In this document: positions 42,770 through 51,672 of the stretch, piece by piece | Layout of the letters: each line of letters opens with the position of its first letter | Numbering within the stretch: the stretch's first letter is position 1 | From: Candidatus Binatia bacterium | GTDB lineage: Bacteria; Desulfobacterota; Binatia; Bin18 | Reading direction: 5' to 3' | Length of the DNA: 64,000 nucleotides | Assembly: GCA_022826945.1 (NCBI GenBank) | Contig: JAJDTY010000044.1 | Span: forward strand, 1-64,000 | Program-made: the position numbers and the translations under genes | Notes under the pieces: generated by a model | Told to the model about the DNA's origin: nothing | Databases searched by the model: none | The model's input: only the letters and a program-made list of their open reading frames with translations

Positions 42770-43765
42770 ATGTCCGATGAGAGGATCACATTAACCCGTC
42801 ATATTCTCATGCAACAACAGCAGCATCCGGGTGCAACCGGAGAATTCTCCATTCTCTTGTCCCAGATCGCGCTGGCCGCGAAGAGAATCTCCCGACGGCT
42901 GAGGGTGGCCGGGCTGACCGATGCGCTCGGGGCAAAGGACGAGATCAATGTGCAAGGCGAAATCGTTCAGAAATTAGACGAAATCTCGAATGACGCCTTC
43001 CTCGAATCGTTTGCCTATGGCGAACTCGTGTCGGATATGGTGTCCGAAGAGATGGATCAGCCGGCCCAAATCCTGGGGAATGCAGACAAGGGGAAGTACG
43101 TTGTCTTTGTCGATCCCCTGGACGGCTCGTCCAATATCGATGTCGATGTCACGATTGGCTCCATTTTCTCCATACATCGTCGGCCGGCGGGCAGCGGCGA
43201 CGCCTTGAAAAAAGCGCTGCACCTCAAGGGCAGAGACCAAGTTGCAGCCGGCTATGCTTTGTATGGTCCCAATACCATGCTGGTCTACACCGCGGGTGCT
43301 GGGGTCCACGGTTTTACCCTCGACCCCGGTATTGGTGACTTTTTTCTATCGCACGAGGACATTCATATTCCGAGCCGCGGCTCGACGTATAGCATCAACG
43401 AAGGCCGCCGCAACGCTTGGTTTCCCGAAACGCGGCGTTACGTCGAACACTTGCAGCAGAAGGACAAAGACTCCGGACGACCCTACTCCGGACGCTACGT
43501 CGGCTCTTTTGTCGCGGATTTTCACCGCACCTTGCTGAAAGGCGGCATCTTTATCTATCCCGCCGATCCCAAGAATACGAACGGCAAGCTGCGGCTGATG
43601 TACGAAGCCGCGCCTATGGCCTTGGTCATTGAACAGGCCGGCGGCCGGGCCAGTAACGGGCGGCGGCCGATTCTGGATCTCGTTCCCGAGGCTCTGCACC
43701 AGCGCACCCCCCTCCTCATTGGTAGTGCCGAGGATGTAGAACAGGCAGAGTCTTTTTATGCCTAA
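42770..43765 (+). CDS. fbp: Fructose-1,6-bisphosphatase, class I
   Basis: A 331-residue class I FBPase. VFVDPLDGSSNIDVDVTIGS holds the metal-binding DPLDGSSN, and RYVGSFVADFHRTLLKGGIF, KLRLMYEAAPMALVIEQAGG the substrate and metal loops. It removes the 1-phosphate from fructose-1,6-bisphosphate in gluconeogenesis. ATG at 42770 with AAGGAGG 7 bases upstream. It is followed by a class I aldolase, 46 bases away, giving the two consecutive steps. Confidence 0.96.
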   Translation: MSDERITLTRHILMQQQQHPGATGEFSILLSQIALAAKRISRRLRVAGLTDALGAKDEINVQGEIVQKLDEISNDAFLESFAYGELVSDMVSEEMDQPAQILGNADKGKYVVFVDPLDGSSNIDVDVTIGSIFSIHRRPAGSGDALKKALHLKGRDQVAAGYALYGPNTMLVYTAGAGVHGFTLDPGIGDFFLSHEDIHIPSRGSTYSINEGRRNAWFPETRRYVEHLQQKDKDSGRPYSGRYVGSFVADFHRTLLKGGIFIYPADPKNTNGKLRLMYEAAPMALVIEQAGGRASNGRRPILDLVPEALHQRTPLLIGSAEDVEQAESFYA

Positions 43766-43811
43766 ACGGCACTGATATGTATCTCAAGAATGCACGTGAG
43801 GAGGTAGGATC

Positions 43812-44735
43812 ATGACGGAACGCGTACAAGAAATCCTGAGTTGGTATGATGGTGACAATCCTGGCTCGCGGACGAATATCGCCCGCTTACTCAATCATGG
43901 CCGTCTCGGCGGCACTGGCAAACTGGTCATCCTGCCGGTTGACCAGGGCTTTGAGCACGGGCCGGCCCGCAGCTTTGCGCCGAATCCCGCGGGTTATGAC
44001 CCCGATTACCACTTTCAGCTCGCTATTGACGCTGGCTGTAATGCCTATGCCGCTCCGCTAGGTTTTCTCGAAGCTGGAGCCGATACCTTCCTCGACCGGG
44101 TTCCCCTCATTCTCAAGCTCAACAACCACGATGTACTGCACGATGAAAAAGACCCCCTCTCGTCGGTCACGAGCAGCGTTGACGACGCGCTCCGGCTCGG
44201 TTGTGCCGCGGTCGGGTTTACAATTTATCCGGGCTCATCCGCGGCCCAGACCATGTATGAACAACTGCGGGAAATCACCAAAGAAGCTAAGTCCAAGGGG
44301 CTGGCGGTCGTGGTGTGGTCATACCCGCGCGGCTCGGACCTGAGTAAGGCCGGGGAGACAGCGATTGATGTCGTGGCCTATGCCGCGCAGATCGCCGCCC
44401 AGATGGGGGCGCATATCATTAAGGTGAAGCTGCCCAGCAGTCATATTGAACTGCCTGAGGCGCAAAAGGCGTACCAGAAACATCACGTACCCATTGAGAC
44501 GCCGGCCGAACGTGTCCGCCACGTTGTGCAGAGCGCGTTCAACAACAAACGAATTGTCATCTTCTCGGGTGGTGCTGCCAAAGGCGATGAGGAGTTCTTC
44601 GATGAAGTCCGTGCGATTCGTGACGGTGGTGGGTTTGGCTCGATTATTGGTCGGAACTCGTTTCAGCGTATCAAAGAAGATGCGCATAAATTCCTGGACA
44701 CCGTGATGGGAATTTACGAAGGGTCGGTACCCTAA
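43812..44735 (+). CDS. fbaB: Class I fructose-bisphosphate aldolase (DhnA/archaeal type)
   Basis: A 307-residue TIM-barrel aldolase of the DhnA type. VILPVDQGFEHGPARSFAP, YAAPLGFLEAGADTF and HIIKVKLPSSHIE contain the Schiff-base lysine; IVIFSGGAAKGDEEFF is the phosphate loop. It makes fructose-1,6-bisphosphate from triose phosphates. GGAGG 7 bases before the ATG. Encoded next to fbp, it points to gluconeogenesis rather than glycolysis. Confidence 0.92.
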   Translation: MTERVQEILSWYDGDNPGSRTNIARLLNHGRLGGTGKLVILPVDQGFEHGPARSFAPNPAGYDPDYHFQLAIDAGCNAYAAPLGFLEAGADTFLDRVPLILKLNNHDVLHDEKDPLSSVTSSVDDALRLGCAAVGFTIYPGSSAAQTMYEQLREITKEAKSKGLAVVVWSYPRGSDLSKAGETAIDVVAYAAQIAAQMGAHIIKVKLPSSHIELPEAQKAYQKHHVPIETPAERVRHVVQSAFNNKRIVIFSGGAAKGDEEFFDEVRAIRDGGGFGSIIGRNSFQRIKEDAHKFLDTVMGIYEGSVP

Positions 44736-44775
44736 TTACTCCGCCCGTCTTTCTTACAAATCACGGTTCTCTCCC

Positions 44776-44801
44776 GGAGAGGGGCGCAAATGCCCCTCTC
44801 C
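44776..44801. terminator. Palindrome between convergent genes, candidate bidirectional terminator
   Basis: Perfect 10-bp arms GGAGAGGGGC/GCCCCTCTCC around GCAAAT, between the aldolase stop (44735) and the minus-strand glycosyltransferase stop (44807). It has no T-run, so termination would be weak; it also resembles the REP-like palindrome at 3152. Confidence 0.45.
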
Positions 44802-44806
44802 ACTAT

Positions 44807-45484
44807 CTAGCGCGTATCCGCATAAAACATCTTGAGTGCGGCCGGCGAAACCCCAAGGAAATGACATAGCCGCAGCCCCCACATGAGCAGAATGGTTTTT
44901 GTAACGCCGTGCTTCTGCCAACGGCGGGCGGAGGTTTTCACGTGTGCCCGCAGGCAGGCAATTTTTCCCAACCGCTTGAGTTGACGGCTGAATTCCAGGT
45001 CTTCCATGATGTCCCATTCCGGGTAACCGCCAATCGTTTCAAACACTTCACGACGGACGAAAATTCCCTGATCGCCGGTGGCAATGCCGGTCAGACGGGA
45101 GCGGATATTCATCAGGGTGCTGATCGCCCGGAAGGGCCAGCCCGGCGCGGCCACATGGACGTCAAACCGTCCGCCCACAACCTCCGGGTCGGCCAGAACG
45201 TCCGCGATCAACTCGGAGAACTGTTCTGGGGGGATGGTATCCGCATGGAGAAAGAGCAGCGCTTCTCCGCTTGCTGCTCGGGCTCCAGCATTCATCTGAC
45301 GGGCGCGGCCACGCGGGGCTGTAACGAGCCGGTCAACGTATGGCTGCGCGCACTCCGCCGTGCCATCCTCACTGCCGCCATCCACAACAATGATCTCGCA
45401 ATCACCCACCTGACGAACCCACTTGAGCGTCCGCTCAATAGTTCCGGCCTCGTTCAGTGTGGGAATAACAATGCTGACGCGCAT
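44807..45484 (-). CDS. Glycosyltransferase family 2, TIGR04283 type
   Basis: A 225-residue GT2. VSIVIPTLNEAGTIERTL, IIVVDGGSEDGTAE and ALLFLHADTIPP (DxD equivalent HAD) are followed by GDQGIFVRREVFETIGGYPE and DIMEDLEFSRQLKRLG, typical of the TIGR04283 group. Related enzymes act on nucleotide sugars for glycolipids, including arsenosugar pathways, but nothing here supports arsenic. Its start shares 1 to 3 bases with the stop of the next upstream gene. Confidence 0.82.
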   Translation of the reverse strand: MRVSIVIPTLNEAGTIERTLKWVRQVGDCEIIVVDGGSEDGTAECAQPYVDRLVTAPRGRARQMNAGARAASGEALLFLHADTIPPEQFSELIADVLADPEVVGGRFDVHVAAPGWPFRAISTLMNIRSRLTGIATGDQGIFVRREVFETIGGYPEWDIMEDLEFSRQLKRLGKIACLRAHVKTSARRWQKHGVTKTILLMWGLRLCHFLGVSPAALKMFYADTR

Positions 45485-45801
45485 CAGCCCCCTACCCGCA
45501 GAAAAGCCATGGTCAGTTGGTGCTTAAAACGAGTCCGGTCCGCTCCAGTGACGTTTTTATACGAAATACTCAGAAGCGTACGCTGGACAAGAAGCGTGGG
45601 GCTGAACGGGCTACGCTTCGGTTCGAGCGGATGCATGACCAACTCAAGCGTTCCCTGGCCGAGTGCCGTCCGGTAATGCCGATCCGTGTCTCCGTCTTCC
45701 TGGGTATACGTATAGTCATGCTGACGAAACAGGTTTTCGAGGCGAGAGATAACCTCGTCCGGAGAAAAGGCCACATTCCATTCCATTGTGGTGTCCGTCA
45801 T
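45484..45801 (-). CDS. Conserved small protein of unknown function
   Basis: A 105-residue protein: MEWNVAFSPDEVISRLENLF, DRHYRTALGQGTLELVMHPL and FKHQLTMAFLRVGG suggest a small alpha-beta fold, without a signal peptide. The ATG at 45801 is used; the longer frame to 45846 has no support. It lies between two glycosyltransferase genes in one operon. The family is unknown to me. Confidence 0.6.
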   Translation of the reverse strand: MTDTTMEWNVAFSPDEVISRLENLFRQHDYTYTQEDGDTDRHYRTALGQGTLELVMHPLEPKRSPFSPTLLVQRTLLSISYKNVTGADRTRFKHQLTMAFLRVGG

Positions 45802-46502
45802 GCGGCTCTCCTCGCGTATCGAAAGACCGTCCAGAGGATTTTCCACCCGGCTAATATGGTCCCTTTGATCGTTCCGCTCACTTTTGAGGTGCCAATCCGC
45901 TGGCGATAGCGGACCGGCACCTCAGTGATACGTAGCCCGTGGCGTATGGCCTTAATCTGCATTTCGACCGTCCAACCATAGGTTTTATCCTGCATATCGA
46001 GGGCCAGAAGTTTCGGAAAACGAATGGCGCGAAACGGTCCAAGATCAGTATAGCTAAAACCGTATAGGAGGCGGATGAGCCACGTCGCCAGCGCATTACC
46101 TAACCGGGCATGAGCGAGCAGTGCTCCCGCTCCTGCTCGCTGCGACCGGGAGCCGATCACCATGTCATATCCCTCCTCAAGAATAGGCCACACAACGTCG
46201 CCGAGTTCGTCAGGGTAATCGCTGTAATCACCATCGAGAAAAACGAGAATATCAGGTTGTTTATCCTTCAGATAATCAATGCCTGCCAGACAGGCCCAGC
46301 CATAGCCGCGACGCGGTTGGCTGAGAACAGTCGCACCCTGCGCTTGGGCCACCGTTGCGGTCCGGTCGGATGAGCCGTTGTCGACAACCACGACTTCCGC
46401 AAGCCGCTCCCACGGCAAGTCTCCCAGCACCTTGGGTAGGGATGCCTCTTCGTTGAGGGCCGGAATGACCACCGCAATACGTTCCAGGTTTTCTGTCTTC
46501 AT
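45798..46502 (-). CDS. Glycosyltransferase family 2, dolichol-phosphate-mannose-synthase-like
   Basis: A 234-residue GT2. IAVVIPALNEEASLPKVL, VVVVDNGSSDRTATVAQAQG, ILVFLDGDYSDYPDEL (DGDxSD metal motif) and GSRSQRAGAGALLAH are conserved. There is no C-terminal membrane domain, so it is cytosolic and may make a lipid-linked sugar (undecaprenyl-phosphate glucose or mannose) that the GT-C enzyme uses. It is in an operon with the other transferase and the lipoprotein. Confidence 0.88.
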   Translation of the reverse strand: MKTENLERIAVVIPALNEEASLPKVLGDLPWERLAEVVVVDNGSSDRTATVAQAQGATVLSQPRRGYGWACLAGIDYLKDKQPDILVFLDGDYSDYPDELGDVVWPILEEGYDMVIGSRSQRAGAGALLAHARLGNALATWLIRLLYGFSYTDLGPFRAIRFPKLLALDMQDKTYGWTVEMQIKAIRHGLRITEVPVRYRQRIGTSKVSGTIKGTILAGWKILWTVFRYARRAA

Positions 46503-46505
46503 ATG

Positions 46506-47219
46506 TTACGGCAGCAGCTCAAAGGTGACCTGTACTGGAGTCTTATCAGGCGGCAATCTCTCCGTATCTGCCTGAAACCGCCCCGGACGGGTCATATAGT
46601 CGGCGATACTCAACCCACCGTTGCTGAGCTTACCGCTCGGGCAACTGTATAAACACACCAGGCAGCCCGGCCGGAGGGCAAACGGCACCCGATTAAACCA
46701 GCGGTCCCGATTGCCTTCGAAATTCCAGACCGGAAGCTGGGGGTCGGAGGGAGACGAACGAAAAATGTGGTGGATCGGGAGACGCTTGGGCTCACCCCGC
46801 CAGGAGAGAAACACGGCAAAGCGGCTGCCGCTGGCCTTCTGCCGCGAGGCAGGATTGGTCGGATCGGTCCGTTGCGTCCATGCCTTCATCGACAGCGTAT
46901 TACCCGGTTGGCCACCAATTTTGATCAAGGCGTCGTGAAAGGCGAGATCATCAACCGGTGTCTCAATGAGCGCATTTTTGGAGTGACCGCCCTTCCAGGT
47001 CAACAAATGGTAGCGCGCCTCGTCTCCTTCGGACCGATTAAAGCGACCAGGATAGATGACGCCATAGAGGGTGACCTGTTTTGACCCCGGAGAAATAACA
47101 AGCGGATTCTCGGGCGTTGCCGGCTGACTCGCTCGGGCGAGCGACGCACAGCCCTCCAAGAGGCAAACGACGCTCAGGCAGACAGCGTAAAATTTCCAGG
47201 CTAGACTATGGCGCTTCAT
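46506..47219 (-). CDS. YdjY-domain lipoprotein
   Basis: A 237-residue lipoprotein: signal peptide FYAVCLSVVCLLEGC with lipobox LEGC. Then a YdjY-like domain (VTLYGVIYPGRFNRSEGDEA, YHLLTWKGGHSKNALIETPV, FHDALIKIGGQPGNTLSMKA) and a C-terminal region with two cysteines (CLVCLYSCPSG), unusual for the family. The start at 47219 gives a standard signal; upstream frame is not conserved. It ends 3 bases before the GT2 start and overlaps the GT-C gene. Function unknown. Confidence 0.75.
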   Translation of the reverse strand: MKRHSLAWKFYAVCLSVVCLLEGCASLARASQPATPENPLVISPGSKQVTLYGVIYPGRFNRSEGDEARYHLLTWKGGHSKNALIETPVDDLAFHDALIKIGGQPGNTLSMKAWTQRTDPTNPASRQKASGSRFAVFLSWRGEPKRLPIHHIFRSSPSDPQLPVWNFEGNRDRWFNRVPFALRPGCLVCLYSCPSGKLSNGGLSIADYMTRPGRFQADTERLPPDKTPVQVTFELLP

Positions 47220-48604
47220 ACCAGCGCAACTCCCCGCCTCCGCCATGCTTCCCACGCCAGTACAGCGTAAAAAGGGAGATATTCCAACCAGACCACCCAG
47301 CGAAACGTTTCCGGATCGCCACGATAGAGAAAGTAGAAGGCAGTGTAGTATAGCCCTAAAAGGCCTGACAAGAGCAGCCAGGAAACGCATGGAAAAAGGC
47401 AGACAAACGGCATCACCCACATAAAATACCACGGATTGCCGACCGGGCTGAGGAGAAGCAACGTCCCCATCACAAGGAAACACCCATATAAGAACTTGAC
47501 TTCATTCCCCTCGCTGTTCCAGCGTAAAGCAACGCACACCGCGCCTATCAGACAGCCCACCACAACGCCGTTCGCCAGCCAGCGATCAACGAGCATCTGA
47601 TGTAATAAGGGGAAGACAAAGCTGTTCGTTTGCCAGTGCTCGGCAAATATGGCAAAGCCCTGCCACAACCCGCTCCCAGCAGCCGCAAACGGAGCATAGC
47701 CACCAGTGATCACCAGACCGGTCAGCGCGAGTCCGCCGCACGCTCTTCCAAACCCGTAACGCCGCCAGGCATGCCAGGCAAAAAGGGGCAGCAGAACACC
47801 CGGAAAGACCTTCCCCAATATGGCCCCACCCAGGCTGAGAAATCCGGCCGGCAGCCGTCCGGTGACAAGCGCCAGCAAGGCCAGCATCAGCAGAAAGGTC
47901 GGCACGACGTCATAGTGTGACGAGTTGATCGTTTCTTTGATGACCAGCGGTGACCAGGCGTAGATCAGCACCCACAGCGGGGAACTCCCCAGGTGACATA
48001 ATAGTCGGATAATGACCAGGCACACCGCTAGGTCAAAACAGAAGAAAATGATACGTAAGGTGAACAAGCTGCCCGGTGCAATCAGGGCGGCCAGACCGAA
48101 CACGGCTTGCGCAACCGGGGGGTAGAGGGTCGGTACGTCCGGGTGATTTATTCTTGACAAGAGCAGGCCAAAGTGCACGTCCGTTTCGGCCAGCTCCCGG
48201 TAGGGTTGGAGCGGCCCTTCTTTTCCGTTGTTCGTTTGTATCTCTCGCGGAGTGAAACGGTAGGGATTCAGACCGCTGGCAACCACCTTGCCATCCCACA
48301 GATAACGATAGAAGTCGTCCTCCTGAATGGGCTCGGAAAAGAGGAGGACAAGCCGAAAGAGCGCGGCAAAGATGAATACCAGCGTAAGCGATCCGGACTC
48401 GACAGCTTGTCGCCTGACCCGCCAGATCGCTACGACATAGACAATAGACGCAAGACCGTACACCCCCACAAAGCCCAGGATCGGCCGGTCCTGGTGCCCG
48501 TGGCCATAGCTGAACGATTGGCTCAACCAGGCGATGACGGCATAGAGAATCAGCGAGAGCACGCCGAGAATGGTCAGCCAGAGGGAGAGACGGCGGTCAG
48601 ACAT
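47216..48604 (-). CDS. Membrane GT-C glycosyltransferase
   Basis: A 462-residue integral membrane protein with about ten to twelve helices. An acidic motif SEPIQEDDFYRYLWDGKVVA follows the second helix pair, as in GT-C enzymes that use polyprenyl-phosphate sugars; NPYRFTPREI and PPVAQAVFGLA are also typical. It would transfer a sugar from lipid-linked donor to a periplasmic acceptor, probably using the product of the 45798 transferase. It overlaps the lipoprotein gene by 4 bases. Confidence 0.8.
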   Translation of the reverse strand: MSDRRLSLWLTILGVLSLILYAVIAWLSQSFSYGHGHQDRPILGFVGVYGLASIVYVVAIWRVRRQAVESGSLTLVFIFAALFRLVLLFSEPIQEDDFYRYLWDGKVVASGLNPYRFTPREIQTNNGKEGPLQPYRELAETDVHFGLLLSRINHPDVPTLYPPVAQAVFGLAALIAPGSLFTLRIIFFCFDLAVCLVIIRLLCHLGSSPLWVLIYAWSPLVIKETINSSHYDVVPTFLLMLALLALVTGRLPAGFLSLGGAILGKVFPGVLLPLFAWHAWRRYGFGRACGGLALTGLVITGGYAPFAAAGSGLWQGFAIFAEHWQTNSFVFPLLHQMLVDRWLANGVVVGCLIGAVCVALRWNSEGNEVKFLYGCFLVMGTLLLLSPVGNPWYFMWVMPFVCLFPCVSWLLLSGLLGLYYTAFYFLYRGDPETFRWVVWLEYLPFYAVLAWEAWRRRGVALV

Positions 48605-48622
48605 GATAGCAGCGAAAATTCT

Positions 48623-49585
48623 TCAGCTCTCTCGTTCGTTCTTTGCAAATACGAATTGAGACGGCCAGAGCGATAAGCCGGAGCGCAGCAGCAGGAAGAG
48701 CCCGCCTAGTGTAATAGGCAGATATTGGGCAAGGTGGGTGACAATAGAGAAACTGAGCGCTTCTTCCTTAGGCACAGAGAAGAAAGATAGGGCTAGTACC
48801 ACGGCATATTGAAAGACGCCAATAAAACCCGGCGCCGCCGGCAGCGCAACACCCACAGCCAGCAGCAGCATAACGATAAGCGCCGCTTCAATCGGTAGAG
48901 AAAAGGCGCAGGCGTACAATAACAGCCAAAAATAGATCACCATGCCGCCCCATATCGCCGTCGAGAGTGCCAGAGTCTTCAAGAAGCGTAGACCACTACG
49001 CATAACCTGGAGACTCTCCAGGAATTCTTCGATCCTGGGCTGTATCCGCTGCGGCACTCTTCGCACCCACCTCGGATTGTCTCCCTGAACCAGAAACCAG
49101 GCTGATCCAAGCAGCATAACGACGAGACTCAAGAACAGCGCATTTGTCACAGAATAGCCCTCCAGACCAGGTATGAGAGGGAGGCTGATACTGAGGAGCA
49201 GACTTATGATCAGCATGTCAAACACACGATCCAGGGTTCCGGTTGCCAGGGCGTGACTCGTGGAGACCGGCCCTAAACGAGCCAGGGCGTACATCCGCAA
49301 CAATTCTCCAGCCCGCAACGGAAGAAGATTATTGCCCATAAACCCGATGAGCGTTGCCGAGAAGAAGACCGAAACGGGCACAGAAGCAATTGGCGCAAGG
49401 AGCAATTGCCAGCGATACGCCCGTACCAGAAAAACAAGGCCGAGCCAAAAAGTCGCAAGGGTGAGGAGACCGAGGTCTACGAAGCGGAAGGCTTGTACGA
49501 CTTCCGACCACACCACGTCACGCACGGCCAGATAGCCGCAGCCAAGGCTAAGCGCAAACCCCAAAGCAATTTTCAGAATTTTCAA
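48623..49585 (-). CDS. UPF0104/lysylphosphatidylglycerol-synthase-type membrane protein
   Basis: A 320-residue membrane protein with seven to eight helices. FLVRAYRWQLLLAPIASVPV and GFMGNNLLPLRAGELLRMY are the AglD/UPF0104 family signatures, and ALPAAPGFIGVFQYAVVLAL the second. Members move or synthesise glycolipids or aminoacyl lipids. TTG at 49585 is proposed; the reading frame extends into tRNA-Arg, where it translates to the well-known spurious PVAQLDRAPGFEPVGWVFES, so the longer ORF is rejected. Confidence 0.8.
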   Translation of the reverse strand: MKILKIALGFALSLGCGYLAVRDVVWSEVVQAFRFVDLGLLTLATFWLGLVFLVRAYRWQLLLAPIASVPVSVFFSATLIGFMGNNLLPLRAGELLRMYALARLGPVSTSHALATGTLDRVFDMLIISLLLSISLPLIPGLEGYSVTNALFLSLVVMLLGSAWFLVQGDNPRWVRRVPQRIQPRIEEFLESLQVMRSGLRFLKTLALSTAIWGGMVIYFWLLLYACAFSLPIEAALIVMLLLAVGVALPAAPGFIGVFQYAVVLALSFFSVPKEEALSFSIVTHLAQYLPITLGGLFLLLRSGLSLWPSQFVFAKNERES

Positions 49586-49631
49586 GCCCGGCTCTCTTGT
49601 CTGGGAAGTATAAGGGATTTCTTCCAAAAGG

Positions 49632-49705
49632 CGCGCCCGGGGTGACTCGAACACCCAACCTACGGGTTCGAAGCCCGGTGCTCTATCCAATTGAGCTACG
49701 GGCGC
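49632..49705 (-). tRNA. tRNA-Arg (TCG)
   Basis: A complete cloverleaf: acceptor GCGCCCG/CGGGCGC, D arm AGCTCAATTGGATAGAGC, anticodon loop CTTCGAA, T arm GGGTGTTCGAGTCACCC. CCA is not encoded. It lies just upstream of the UPF0104 gene on the same strand. Confidence 0.93.
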
Positions 49706-49804
49706 GTTGTGGGAAAATCGGGCCACAAACCTATGTCGCAGACCGTGAAAGCGCAAGTCCGACCGTCGAGGGGAAGGCGCACCTTCTCCCCTTTCAGAAG
49801 GAGA

Positions 49805-50980
49805 TTATGTCCTGCGACTTTCCCCCATGCGGTACAATCGGCACGAGGTTGCCTTAATCACCAAGAAGACCTCACTCCCAACCCGGAGACCTAACTCAAC
49901 AAACGACTTCTCAGTCACCTCAACAGTCAGCGGCGGCAGATGGGGGCTGAGTTCGGCCGTTGCCAACTCAACAGGGCCAGCGGAACGGAGTTGGGTGATA
50001 CGGGCGAGCAGAACATTGCGGGCGGAGAGCCCTTCTGGCCGCTGCGTGGCCAGCATAATATCGTGCGCAGGAATACCGGCCAACAGCGCCTCGCCCGGTT
50101 GCGCCTCGGAGCGGAGCGTCACCAGCTCGACCGGCGCTCGTTCAGCGTCTCCCCCTTCGCCCAAGCGCACCTGCCCTGTACTGCCACCTCCCTCCACCGC
50201 ATAGCAGGGCAGAATATTCTCGAAGCCGTGTTGTTCGGCCAGGGGGAAAATATGAGAGGCAGTCAGTACTGCGCGTGGGTCGCCGTGCGAGATAATCATT
50301 CCGTCTCTGAGCACGATCAGATCGTCGCACAGGGCCTGCACTTCGAGCGGGTCATGCGACACGAACAGCATGGGGATTTGGAATTCTGCCCGTACCCGCC
50401 GCAGAAAGGGCAGGAGTTTCCGTCTCAGGGCAACGTCCAACGAGGCAAACGGCTCGTCAAGCAGGAGTAAGCGCGGACCGGAACACAGGGCGCGACCAAG
50501 GGCGACGCGCTGCCGTTCGCCACCGGACAAGGCATGTACGCTGCGTTCAAGGAGTGGACCGAGTTCGAGGATGTGGACCACGGTTTCAAACGTCTGCCGG
50601 ACAGGATGACCGCGCCGCACGCCACGTTTCCTGCCAGCCAGTAGATTGTGCCGGACGTCCTTGTGCGGGAAGAGCAGACCGTCTTGGGGGACATACCCGA
50701 TATGGCGCTGCGATGGCTTGACAAACACTCCTCGGTCGCTATCCAGCCACGTCTCTTCCCCCAGCGCAATCATGCCTCGCGCCTGGCGCCGAACACCACA
50801 GATCGTTTCCAGCAAACTGGTTTTGCCCGCCCCGGAGACGCCGAAAATCCCGGTTACATGTTTTTCGGTATGTAAATCTATATTCAACTCAAAACGGTCC
50901 AGCGGGAGGCGGACCTGCACGGTCAGGCCATCCAGCGAACCGGCCCGTCGATTGTCGTGGGTGGGTGGGACGCTAGTCAT
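49805..50980 (-). CDS. modC: Molybdate ABC transporter ATP-binding protein ModC
   Basis: A 391-residue ABC ATPase with C-terminal mop/TOBE domain. Walker A GVSGAGKTSLLETICG, signature LSGGERQRVALGRALCSG, Walker B RLLLLDEPFASLD. The C-terminal part (ARITQLRSAGPVELATAEL to VELGLRVGSEVFLVIKATS) is the molybdate-binding Mop fold. With ModB and ModA it imports molybdate. It starts at the modB stop, inside the same operon. Confidence 0.94.
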   Translation of the reverse strand: MTSVPPTHDNRRAGSLDGLTVQVRLPLDRFELNIDLHTEKHVTGIFGVSGAGKTSLLETICGVRRQARGMIALGEETWLDSDRGVFVKPSQRHIGYVPQDGLLFPHKDVRHNLLAGRKRGVRRGHPVRQTFETVVHILELGPLLERSVHALSGGERQRVALGRALCSGPRLLLLDEPFASLDVALRRKLLPFLRRVRAEFQIPMLFVSHDPLEVQALCDDLIVLRDGMIISHGDPRAVLTASHIFPLAEQHGFENILPCYAVEGGGSTGQVRLGEGGDAERAPVELVTLRSEAQPGEALLAGIPAHDIMLATQRPEGLSARNVLLARITQLRSAGPVELATAELSPHLPPLTVEVTEKSFVELGLRVGSEVFLVIKATSCRLYRMGESRRT

Positions 50981-51672
50981 TATGGACGGGCCAGCCCGGG
51001 GAGTGCACGGCTGTGCCCCAGCAGTTCAGCACTCAGAATGGCCAAGAAGCCCAACACGATAGCAACCAGCATGAAAAAATCGGCTCGGGCTTGCGCGCCG
51101 ACCTGCTGGGCGCTGAAAATAGCTGAGGCTATGGTTTGCGTTTGGCCTGGAATATTGCCGGCAATGGTAATCGTGGCACCGAACTCACCCATGGCCCGCG
51201 TAAAACCGAGGATGACGGCCCCCAGTAAGCCGCGCCGGGCCATGGGCAAACTGTACTGAAAAAAAGTGGCCAGCCGGCCGTGCCCTAAGGTGTGGGCCAT
51301 TAATTCGAGCCGCGGATTGATGCCTTCAAACGTCGCCTTTGCCGTCCGTGCAACGAGCGGCAGGGACATGGTTGCCGTGGCAATGACCGCCCCTTTCCAG
51401 GTTAGCAATATGTTCAAATCAAACCCGAGCGTCTCCCGCCCTAAGGGTCCATCGACCGCAAACAGCCGTAACAGGAGAAAGCCGACCGCGGTGGGCGGCA
51501 GAACGAGCGGTAAGCCGACCAGCGCAGATAGAACATTCTTGCCGGGGAATTCGTATCGGGCCAGGACATATCCCAGGACCGTGGCTGGCAGCAGCACGAC
51601 CAAGGTCGACACGGTTGCGACTTGGAGCGTCAGCAGGATAACCGATAATACTTCGGAACTCATGGCAGTCAC
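50980..51672 (-). CDS. modB: Molybdate ABC transporter permease ModB
   Basis: A 230-residue membrane permease with five to six helices. ALVGLPLVLPPTAVGFLLLR and RGLLGAVILGFTRAMGEFGA contain the EAA-like loop (LGFTRAMGEFG), typical of ModB. GTG at 51672 overlaps the modA stop by 4 bases (GTGA), while an ATG three codons later is an alternative. It overlaps modC by 1 base. Confidence 0.94.
   Translation of the reverse strand: MTAMSSEVLSVILLTLQVATVSTLVVLLPATVLGYVLARYEFPGKNVLSALVGLPLVLPPTAVGFLLLRLFAVDGPLGRETLGFDLNILLTWKGAVIATATMSLPLVARTAKATFEGINPRLELMAHTLGHGRLATFFQYSLPMARRGLLGAVILGFTRAMGEFGATITIAGNIPGQTQTIASAIFSAQQVGAQARADFFMLVAIVLGFLAILSAELLGHSRALPGLARP

Noticed and set aside
48623-49756. Longer start of the UPF0104 gene at 49756
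   Set aside because: The N-terminal part is translation of tRNA-Arg (PVAQLDRAPGFEP...), a known annotation artefact.
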